A DNA stretch of 64,000 nt from contig URDU01000001.1 in the NCBI GenBank assembly GCA_900546625.1, forward strand, positions 62,001 to 126,000. Direction: 5' to 3'. Shown piece after piece: positions 52,474 to 59,978 of the stretch. Made by a program: the position numbers and the translations under genes. The notes under the pieces were generated by a model. The model worked only from the letters and a program-made list of their open reading frames with translations. It had not been told where the DNA came from and ran no database searches. Position 1 is the stretch's first letter, and each line of letters opens with the position of its first letter. The DNA comes from an uncultured Lachnobacterium sp. Its GTDB lineage: Bacteria > Bacillota > Clostridia > Lachnospirales > Lachnospiraceae.

Positions 52474-54420
52474 ATGCCAAATATTGCCATATTAAATCAG
52501 GAAACAATAGATAAAATAGCTGCAGGAGAGGTTGTTGAGCGTCCGTGCTCCGTGGTAAAGGAGCTGGTGGAAAATGCCATAGATGCAGGCTCCACAGCCA
52601 TCACTGTCGAAATAAAGGAAGGTGGAATTTCATTTATCCGTATCACTGACAATGGCTGCGGAATTGAAAGAGACCAGGTTGCGGTTGCATTTTACCGTCA
52701 CAGCACGAGTAAAATCCGCTCGGCTGAGGATTTACTTACAGTAAAGTCACTCGGCTTCAGAGGTGAGGCACTGTCAAGCATCTCGGCCGTTGCCCGCGTT
52801 GAGCTTATCACAAAAACCTACGATGAGCTCACCGGCACCAGATATGTGATTGAAGGCTCGAAGGAGCTTTCCAACGAGGAAATCGGTGCTCCGGACGGTA
52901 CTACCTTCATAGTAAAGGATTTGTTTTATAATGTTCCGGCAAGACGTAAGTTTTTAAAGACAGCACAGACAGAGGGCAGCTACATAAGCGATATGGTTGA
53001 AAAGCTTGCACTTTCACATCCTGACATATCGTTTAAGTTCATAAACAATAACCAGACAAAGCTTCATACCTCCGGAAACGGCAACAGAAAGGATATCATA
53101 TACCATATATTCGGACGCGAGATATCGTCATCACTGCTTGAGGTGAAGCATGAATGCGAATACTTTAAGGTGGAGGGCTTTATAGGAAAGCCTGTTATCA
53201 CGAGGGGCAACAGAAATTATGAGAATTATTTCATAAACGGCAGGTATGTAAAGAGCAATATATTGTCACGCGCTATCGAGGAGGCCTACAAGAACTTTCT
53301 AATGCAACATCAGTATCCGTTTACAGTGCTTTACTTTACATTTTTCAGTGAGCTGGATGTCAACGTGCATCCGACCAAGATGGAGCTTAGGTTCGACAAC
53401 AACAACGAGATATATGTCGAATTGTGTGACACAATATATGCAATTCTATCTCATAAGGAGATGATTCCCGAGGTGCCTGTAGACAGTACGCCGGCACCTA
53501 AAAAGATAGTGCATGAGTATAAGGAGCCAATACCGGAGCCGTTTGAGAAGAGGCGTATCAATGAGGTGAGGGCAGCGGAATCAAGGAGCGTGTACGGACA
53601 GAGCGTGACAGCTACTGTAAAAAGCTCCACTGTAAAAGGACCTGCTGTTAATGAGCCTCTCACAGAAAATACTTTAAACCAACAGAAAGCTAAAACATCT
53701 GCATCGACGCCTGTTGTACATACCGGCAATTCAGTGGAACCAAAGCCTGAGATTTCAGCCGCGTATGAACCTGCACAGGTTGTCACCGGCACCCAGCAGA
53801 CACTTGGCGATTACGACAAGGTTTTTCTTACAGAAAGCGCCAAGAAGCAGTTTTCCATCATAGGCCAGCTCTTTAAGACATACTGGCTCATAGAGTTTGA
53901 GGACAAGCTGTACATCATAGACCAGCATGCAGCTCATGAGAAGGTGCTGTATGAAAAAACAATGGCAAGACTTGCCAATAAGGATTTCACCTCACAGCGC
54001 ATAAGCCCTCCGATTGTCATGACTCTTGATGCAAAGGAAAGCGATATGCTTGAGAAATACAGGCCGCAGATAGAACAGTTTGGCTATGAGGTGGAGCATT
54101 TTGGCGGCAAGGAATACATGATCAGTGCAATTCCGGATAATTTGTTTAACATAGATATGAAGGATCTGTTTATAGAGATGCTCGATGATTTTTCCAATGC
54201 GACAGGCAGGCAGACTCCTGATATCATCACGGAAAAGGTCGCATCCATGTCGTGCAAGGCAGCAGTCAAGGGCAATGACAAGCTTACTCTTTGTGAGATA
54301 AATGAACTGATAGATGAGCTTTTGTCACTCGACAATCCTTACAACTGCCCACACGGCAGACCAACCATCATCTCTATGAGCAAATATGAGATAGAAAAGA
54401 AATTCAAACGTATCGTATGA
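52474..54420 (+). CDS. mutL: DNA mismatch repair protein MutL
   Basis: GHKL ATPase joining MutS to strand removal. ATP site: ELVENAIDAGST, TDNGCGI, KSLGFRGEALSSI. Variable linker ~335-445. The C-terminal endonuclease metal motif DQHAxxExxxxE is present (IIDQHAAHEKVLYEKTM), as are ACKAAVKGND-like (SCKAAVKGND) and CPHGRPTIISM, so this is the nicking-competent form found in bacteria without MutH. 648 aa. Overlap with the miaA region suggests a mutS-mutL-miaA operon. Confidence 0.97.
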   Translation: MPNIAILNQETIDKIAAGEVVERPCSVVKELVENAIDAGSTAITVEIKEGGISFIRITDNGCGIERDQVAVAFYRHSTSKIRSAEDLLTVKSLGFRGEALSSISAVARVELITKTYDELTGTRYVIEGSKELSNEEIGAPDGTTFIVKDLFYNVPARRKFLKTAQTEGSYISDMVEKLALSHPDISFKFINNNQTKLHTSGNGNRKDIIYHIFGREISSSLLEVKHECEYFKVEGFIGKPVITRGNRNYENYFINGRYVKSNILSRAIEEAYKNFLMQHQYPFTVLYFTFFSELDVNVHPTKMELRFDNNNEIYVELCDTIYAILSHKEMIPEVPVDSTPAPKKIVHEYKEPIPEPFEKRRINEVRAAESRSVYGQSVTATVKSSTVKGPAVNEPLTENTLNQQKAKTSASTPVVHTGNSVEPKPEISAAYEPAQVVTGTQQTLGDYDKVFLTESAKKQFSIIGQLFKTYWLIEFEDKLYIIDQHAAHEKVLYEKTMARLANKDFTSQRISPPIVMTLDAKESDMLEKYRPQIEQFGYEVEHFGGKEYMISAIPDNLFNIDMKDLFIEMLDDFSNATGRQTPDIITEKVASMSCKAAVKGNDKLTLCEINELIDELLSLDNPYNCPHGRPTIISMSKYEIEKKFKRIV

Positions 54421-54449
54421 CAACATACACATTTGGACTGAGGTACAAT

Positions 54450-55403
54450 ATGACACAAAAACCGATGATTGTCCTGACAGGACCGACAGCAGTAGGAAAG
54501 ACAGCTCTATCGATTGAGCTTGCAAAAAAAATAAATGGTGCTATAATATCCGCGGATTCCATGCAGGTATACAAATACATGGATATAGGCTCTGCGAAGG
54601 TTACAGTCGATGAGATGGACGGCATAAAGCACTATCTGATAGATGAGCTTGAGCCCTCTGACGAGTTCAATGTATTTATCTTCAAGGATATGGCAAAAAA
54701 AGCACTTAATGAGATATACGAAGCAGGAAAGATACCGATAGTTGTCGGCGGCACCGGCTTTTATATACAGGCACTTTTGTATGACATTGATTTCACAAAG
54801 CAGGATGTGGATGAGGCATACAGAAAAAGCCTTTACGACTTTGCTAACGAGCACGGAAACCATGCACTGCATGAAAAGCTTAAGGATATCGACCCTGCAT
54901 CCTACGAGAGCATCCATGAGAATAACGTAAAGCGCGTCATCAGGGCAATTGAATACTATCACACCTGCCATGAGCCGATTTCAAAGCACAATGAGACTGA
55001 AAGAGCCAAGCAGTCTCCATACAGCTTTGCCTATTTTGTACTGGATGATGTAAGACAAAGACTCTATGAGAGGATAGATAAGAGAGTTGATATCATGGTT
55101 TCAAACGGACTTGTCGATGAGGTGAAAAAGCTAAAGGCAATGGGCTGTACAAGCGATATGGTATCCATGAAGGGCATAGGCTATAAGGAAATCCTTGCAT
55201 ATCTTGATGGAGAATATTCACTTGATGAGGCTGTGGACAAGGTAAAGCTTGAGTCAAGGCGTTTTGCAAAGAGACAGCTAACCTGGTTTAGGAGAGAAAA
55301 AGATACCATATGGATAGAAAAAAATGAATATTCATATGATGATAATAAAATATTAAATAAAATACAAGAAATTTTAGCAGAAAAGAGGATTATAATTTGT
55401 TAG
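54450..55403 (+). CDS. miaA: tRNA dimethylallyltransferase
   Basis: Adds the isopentenyl group to A37 of tRNAs reading UNN codons, using DMAPP from the MEP pathway. ATG 54450 after GAGGT; an in-frame ATG at 54417 overlaps mutL and is less likely. P-loop TGPTAVGKTALS, SADSMQVYKYMDIGSAKVT (as SADSMQVYKYMDIG and SAKVT), VVGGTGFYIQAL and RRFAKRQLTWFRRE are intact. 317 aa. Confidence 0.97.
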   Translation: MTQKPMIVLTGPTAVGKTALSIELAKKINGAIISADSMQVYKYMDIGSAKVTVDEMDGIKHYLIDELEPSDEFNVFIFKDMAKKALNEIYEAGKIPIVVGGTGFYIQALLYDIDFTKQDVDEAYRKSLYDFANEHGNHALHEKLKDIDPASYESIHENNVKRVIRAIEYYHTCHEPISKHNETERAKQSPYSFAYFVLDDVRQRLYERIDKRVDIMVSNGLVDEVKKLKAMGCTSDMVSMKGIGYKEILAYLDGEYSLDEAVDKVKLESRRFAKRQLTWFRREKDTIWIEKNEYSYDDNKILNKIQEILAEKRIIIC

Positions 55404-56695
55404 ATACCAATGAAGCCATTTACAGGCAGTATGAGACACTTGGAATATCAAAGGAGGTTTTGGATTTCGGAACCTCTGTAGAAAAGGAGCTTAAGGAGCG
55501 TTTTGACAAAATAGACACAAATGCTGAGTATAATCAGCTTAAGGTCATAGCCGCCATGCAGAAAAACAAGGTGAGCGCAGAGTGCTTCCAGGCATCAAGC
55601 GGCTACGGCTACAATGACCTCGGAAGGGATACACTTGAGAGAGTGTACGCAGACTGTTTTGGCGCAGAAGATGCACTTGTAAGGCCTCAGATTACCTGCG
55701 GTACACATGCACTTGCACTTGCCCTCATGTCAAACCTGCGTCCGGGCGATGAGCTTTTAAGCCCTGTCGGAAAGCCTTACGATACACTTGAGGAGGTAAT
55801 AGGCATACGCCCTTCAAAGGGCTCACTTGCTGAGTACGGCATCACATATGCGCAGGTTGATTTGCTGCCTGACGGTGAGTTTGACTATGACGGAATAAAG
55901 AAAGCCATCAATGAAAAAACGAAGCTTGTCACAATCCAGCGCTCTAAGGGCTATGCTACAAGACCTACACTTTCGGTCAAAAGAATAGGCGAACTCATTG
56001 CCTTTGTAAAGAGCATAAAGCCTGATGTGATCTGTATGGTCGATAACTGCTACGGTGAGTTTGTCGAGGATACAGAGCCTATCCAGGTTGGAGCGGACAT
56101 GATGGTCGGCTCACTGATCAAAAATCCGGGAGGCGGACTTGCACCAATCGGAGGCTATATTGTCGGCAAAAAGGAATGTGTTGAAAATGCCGCATACCGT
56201 CTCACATCTCCGGGACTTGGCAAGGAGGTTGGAGCTTCACTCGGAGTCATCCAGTCATTTTATCAGGGCTTTTTCCTTGCACCGACTGTCGTAAGCGGAG
56301 CATTAAAGGGAGCAATCTTTGCTGCAAAAATCTATGAAAAGCTTGGTTTTAAGGTGGTTCCTGACGGTACTGAAAGCCGCCACGATATCATACAGGCTGT
56401 AGAGTTCAATAACCGCGACGCCATGATAGCATTCTGCGAAGGCATTCAGGCAGCAGCACCTGTAGACAGCTATGTGACCCCTGAGCCATGGGCTATGCCG
56501 GGCTATGACAGTGATGTCATCATGGCAGCAGGCGCATTTGTGCAGGGCTCATCCATTGAGCTTTCTGCCGATGGCCCTGTGAAGCCACCATATGCGGTTT
56601 ATTTCCAGGGAGGACTCACATGGTACCATGCAAAGCTTGGAATTTTGATGTCTTTACAAAAACTTTATGAGAGAAATCTTGTTAAGCTGGATTAG
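55397..56695 (+). CDS. PLP-dependent methionine gamma-lyase/'aluminium resistance' family protein
   Basis: 432 aa from a TTG start that overlaps the miaA stop, 9 bases after AGAGGA. Fold-type I PLP enzyme: SSGYGYNDLGRDTLERVYAD (as SSGYGYNDLGRD and TLERVYAD), RPQITCGTHALALAL, VDNCYGEFVE, and the PLP lysine K242 in GSLIKNPGGGLAPIGGYIVG (as GSLIKNPGGGLA and PIGGYIVG). The family (YnbB-like) is routinely beside miaA or glnR in Firmicutes. Actual substrate unknown; 'aluminium resistance' is an old annotation. Confidence 0.92.
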   Translation: MLDTNEAIYRQYETLGISKEVLDFGTSVEKELKERFDKIDTNAEYNQLKVIAAMQKNKVSAECFQASSGYGYNDLGRDTLERVYADCFGAEDALVRPQITCGTHALALALMSNLRPGDELLSPVGKPYDTLEEVIGIRPSKGSLAEYGITYAQVDLLPDGEFDYDGIKKAINEKTKLVTIQRSKGYATRPTLSVKRIGELIAFVKSIKPDVICMVDNCYGEFVEDTEPIQVGADMMVGSLIKNPGGGLAPIGGYIVGKKECVENAAYRLTSPGLGKEVGASLGVIQSFYQGFFLAPTVVSGALKGAIFAAKIYEKLGFKVVPDGTESRHDIIQAVEFNNRDAMIAFCEGIQAAAPVDSYVTPEPWAMPGYDSDVIMAAGAFVQGSSIELSADGPVKPPYAVYFQGGLTWYHAKLGILMSLQKLYERNLVKLD

Positions 56696-56707
56696 GTGTG
56701 CTACAAT
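56679..56707 (+). promoter_or_regulatory. Extended -10 promoter for radC-mreB region
   Basis: TTGTTA (56679-56684), a 17-base spacer and TACAAT (56702-56707) preceded by TGC. The -35 lies in the last codons of the PLP enzyme gene. Predicted start near 56714 gives a ~50-base leader to radC. Confidence 0.5.
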
Positions 56708-56765
56708 TAACTGAAAACTTTGCTTAAATCCGTTGTCAATCGCCTGGGAGAAGCGAAAGGGATTA

Positions 56766-57455
56766 ATGCATAATAACAAAACAATTAAAAATCTGCCGGC
56801 TTCAGAGCGACCATATGAGAAATTTTTATCGCTTGGAGCATCAGGCCTGTCAGACGCTGATTTACTTGCCATCATTATAAAGACCGGCACAAGGGACAAG
56901 ACTGTGATTGATATTGCGCAGGACATACTTTCCGGCAGGCATGGCAATCTGCTCAATCTCTATGAGATGTCCTATGAGGAGCTTCTTAGTATTCCCGGGA
57001 TAGGGCAGATAAAAGCTATACAGCTTAAGGCGATAGCAGAGCTGTCGCTTCGCATAGCAAAGACAAAAAAGGTTCAAAGCATCAGAATGAATAATCCTCA
57101 GACAATAGCTGACTACTATATGGAGCAGATGAGGCATCTCACAAATGAAGTCGTCATTTGTGCCTATTTTGATGTAAAAAGCAGATTCTTAGGAGACAAG
57201 TTCATATCCAAGGGTTCACTAAGCTCATCTGTAGTGGACATAGGCTCCATCATCAGGACCGCCCTGGACAAAAATGCATCAAAGCTTGTTTTATTGCACA
57301 ATCATCCAAGCGGAGATTGTACTCCCAGCAGAAATGATATTGCTGTCACAGACAGATTAATTGAGGGCTCAGGGATTTTTTCCATAGAGCTTTGTGACCA
57401 TATCATAATCGGAGATAACGAATATTATAGCTTCTATGAAAATAAACTTATATAA
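56766..57455 (+). CDS. radC: RadC family JAB-domain protein
   Basis: 229 aa. ATG 56766 lies 6 bases after AAAGGGA; this start (MHNNKTIKNLPASERPYEKF, read as MHNNKTIKNLP and ASERPYEKF) fits the family. Helix-hairpin-helix region ~55-75 (LLSIPGIGQIKAIQLKA), then the JAMM metalloprotease motif HNHPSGDCTPSRND (~178-191). Despite the historic name it is not an established repair factor; radC next to mreB is conserved across bacteria. Confidence 0.95.
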   Translation: MHNNKTIKNLPASERPYEKFLSLGASGLSDADLLAIIIKTGTRDKTVIDIAQDILSGRHGNLLNLYEMSYEELLSIPGIGQIKAIQLKAIAELSLRIAKTKKVQSIRMNNPQTIADYYMEQMRHLTNEVVICAYFDVKSRFLGDKFISKGSLSSSVVDIGSIIRTALDKNASKLVLLHNHPSGDCTPSRNDIAVTDRLIEGSGIFSIELCDHIIIGDNEYYSFYENKLI

Positions 57456-57478
57456 ACAGAAGACGAGGTAGAATTATT

Positions 57479-58483
57479 ATGAGCAACAACGTTTACGGAA
57501 TTGATCTGGGAACAAACAATTTCAAGGTATACTCAAAGGCTACAGGCAAGACAATGCTTGAGAAAAACACAATAGCCGTAATAGACAAAAATCAGATATA
57601 TGCATATGGAGACAGCGCATATGCCATGTATGAAAAGGCGCCTGAGACAATCAACGTCATATTTCCTGTTGTAGAGGGAGTTATTGCTGACTATAATCTG
57701 CTTCAGACTATGATTTTTGACTTTTTGGAGCACAAGACAAAGGCACGTATCAAAAATGCCGAGTTCATCATCGCTGTGCCGACAGATATCACAGATGTAG
57801 AGAAAAGAGCATTCTACGAGCTCTTCTATAAAAGCAAATCAAAGCCTAAAAAGGTCATGCTCTGTGAGAAGCCTATCGCTGATGCTGTAGGTCTTGGAAT
57901 AGATGTAAACGAGCCAACCGGTGTCATGATAGTAGATATGGGCGCTGACACAACAGAGACATCCGTTATTTCACTCGGTGGCCTGGTGCTTAGTGACCTG
58001 CTTCATTTCGGTGGCAACAGACTTGACGAGTCAATTATCTCCTTTGTGCGAAAGGAGTTCAATCTTGTAATCGGGCAAAAGACTGCCAAGCTGTTGAAGG
58101 AAACTATAGGCTCTGCTCTTCCGGGAAGAGAGGACAGCATGGTCGTAGTGGGACGCGATGTGGTAAGTGGTCTGCCTATTGAGATGGAGATTGGTTCAAA
58201 GGTCGTTTACGAGGCTATGAAGTCAAACCTTGAGTCTATATGCACATCAATAAAAATGATTCTTGAGAAGACTCCGCCTGAGCTTGCAAAGGATATCATC
58301 CATTCAGGCATTTATATCACAGGTGGCGGCTCACAGCTTGCAGGACTTGACCAGCTCTTTGAACAGATTACCGGAATCAAGGTCATCTGCTCAGAATGTC
58401 CTGAGGAGAGCGCAGTACGCGGTCTCATACAAATAGTTTCTGATTCAAAATATAAGAGACTTCCGTTCAGCATCAAAAAATAA
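57479..58483 (+). CDS. mreB: Rod shape-determining actin MreB/Mbl
   Basis: Actin-like filament protein guiding wall elongation. 334 aa. Phosphate-1 GIDLGTNNFKVYSK (8-21), VVEGVIADYNLLQTM, phosphate-2 MIVDMGADTTETSVISLGG (as MIVDMGADTTET and SVISLGG), adenosine region GIYITGGGSQLAGLDQLF (as GIYITGGGSQLAG and LDQLF). Good AGGT site before ATG. Head of the mreBCD-PBP2-min-rodA cluster. Confidence 0.96.
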   Translation: MSNNVYGIDLGTNNFKVYSKATGKTMLEKNTIAVIDKNQIYAYGDSAYAMYEKAPETINVIFPVVEGVIADYNLLQTMIFDFLEHKTKARIKNAEFIIAVPTDITDVEKRAFYELFYKSKSKPKKVMLCEKPIADAVGLGIDVNEPTGVMIVDMGADTTETSVISLGGLVLSDLLHFGGNRLDESIISFVRKEFNLVIGQKTAKLLKETIGSALPGREDSMVVVGRDVVSGLPIEMEIGSKVVYEAMKSNLESICTSIKMILEKTPPELAKDIIHSGIYITGGGSQLAGLDQLFEQITGIKVICSECPEESAVRGLIQIVSDSKYKRLPFSIKK

Positions 58484-58497
58484 TAACCGAGGTTAAC

Positions 58498-59448
58498 ATG
58501 AGTAAGAATTTTCGCAATCGAAAGAGAAAGCACAATAAAAAGCTGCCTGCCAGATACACACTGTTGATTATGACAGCAGTCTGCTTTGTGACCATGCTGT
58601 TAAGCCTTACCTTAAACATATCCGGAGGCCCACTTAAGACTGCTGCCGGATATGTATTCATTCCTATGCAAAAGGGCATAAACAGCTTTGGAAGCCACAT
58701 TTCGGACAAGGTTACAGAAATACGCACATTAAAAAATGTCAAGGCAGAGAACAAAAAGCTTAAGGCAGAGGTTGAGGAGCTTACAACACAGCTCACAACC
58801 AACAAACTTGAGCAGTATGAGCTTAACAATTACAGACAGCTTCTGGACCTTGATGCCAAATATCCATCATATCCCAAGGTTGCTGCCAGCGTCATAGCTA
58901 AGGACAGCGGAAACTGGTTTTCTACATTTACCATCGACAAGGGAAAAAAGGATGGAGTGGACGTAGGCATGAATGTGCTTGCAGGAAGCGGACTGGTAGG
59001 TATTGTTACCGATGCAGGCGACAATTTTGCCAAGGTACGCTGTATCATAGATGATGCGAGCAAGGTCAGCGGCATGGTTTCCACCACAGAGGACAACCTC
59101 ACAGTCAGTGGCAATATAAAAACCATGAACGAGGACAAGGTCATTACCTTTACAGAGCTAAAGGACGATGACAACAAGGTTAAAGAGGGAGATCCTGTAG
59201 TTACCTCATACGTGTCAGACCGTTACCAGCAGGGTATACTGATTGGCTATGTGACAAAAATCGAAAATAATTCCAACAATCTGACAAAATCCGGTACTAT
59301 CACGCCGGTTGTCGATTTTGAGCATATTGAAAATGTCATGGTCATCACACAGCTTAAGCAGACCGGTGACACTAAGAGCGCTGACAACACCGAAGGTACA
59401 GAGGATGTCTCTGACAGCCAGACTGAAAATTCAACCGAAAACAAGTAA
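58498..59448 (+). CDS. mreC: Rod shape-determining protein MreC
   Basis: Bitopic scaffold that activates PBP2. Basic N-terminus (KNFRNRKRKHNKKLP), a membrane helix (~20-38), a coiled-coil (~78-112) and the double beta-barrel MreC domain (~120-282: VIAKDSGNWFSTFTIDKG, VLAGSGLVGIVTDAG, PVVTSYVSDRYQQGILIGYV in two parts PVVTSYVSDRYQ and QGILIGYV). A Ser/Thr/Asp-rich tail follows (~290-316). 316 aa. Confidence 0.95.
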   Translation: MSKNFRNRKRKHNKKLPARYTLLIMTAVCFVTMLLSLTLNISGGPLKTAAGYVFIPMQKGINSFGSHISDKVTEIRTLKNVKAENKKLKAEVEELTTQLTTNKLEQYELNNYRQLLDLDAKYPSYPKVAASVIAKDSGNWFSTFTIDKGKKDGVDVGMNVLAGSGLVGIVTDAGDNFAKVRCIIDDASKVSGMVSTTEDNLTVSGNIKTMNEDKVITFTELKDDDNKVKEGDPVVTSYVSDRYQQGILIGYVTKIENNSNNLTKSGTITPVVDFEHIENVMVITQLKQTGDTKSADNTEGTEDVSDSQTENSTENK

Positions 59449-59456
59449 GGAGCAGC

Positions 59457-59978
59457 ATGAGACGTAGAATTGTTTTATTTATAATTATAGCTTTATGCTT
59501 TGTATTGCAGACCACGCTGTTTAAGAGTCTTTCCTTTGCCAACATCTCACCGAACCTGCTGATTATAGCAGTGTCATCCTTCGGCTTCATGCGTGGCAAA
59601 AAGGAGGGACTGTGGGTAGGCTTCTTTTGCGGACTGCTTATTGACATATTTTGCGGAAAATATATAGGACTGTATGCTTTAATATATATGTATATCGGTT
59701 TTATCAATGGATTATTCCAAAAAAGATTCTATCCTGATGATATAAAGCTTCCTATGCTTCTGATAGGAGGCAGCGATTTGTTATACAATCTGGTAGTATA
59801 CTTTTTCATGTTTTTACTGCGTGGCAGATTTAGCTTTTTGTACTATCTGAAGTCAATTATTATACCTGAATTTGTATACACGATGGTCATCAGTATACTT
59901 TTGTATCTGGTATTTCTTAAGGTAAACCAGAAGCTGGAAGCACACGAGAAAAGGAGAGCAAAGAAATTTGATTTATGA
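59457..59978 (+). CDS. mreD: Rod shape-determining protein MreD
   Basis: Polytopic partner of MreC. 173 aa, five to six hydrophobic segments; SPNLLIIAVSSFGFMRG, KEGLWVGFFCGLLIDIFCG (as KEGLWVGFFCGLL and IDIFCG), and YALIYMYIGFINGLFQKRFYPDD (as YALIYMYIGFING and LFQKRFYPDD) match the family. Overlaps the TTG start of the next gene by 11 bases. Confidence 0.92.
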   Translation: MRRRIVLFIIIALCFVLQTTLFKSLSFANISPNLLIIAVSSFGFMRGKKEGLWVGFFCGLLIDIFCGKYIGLYALIYMYIGFINGLFQKRFYPDDIKLPMLLIGGSDLLYNLVVYFFMFLLRGRFSFLYYLKSIIIPEFVYTMVISILLYLVFLKVNQKLEAHEKRRAKKFDL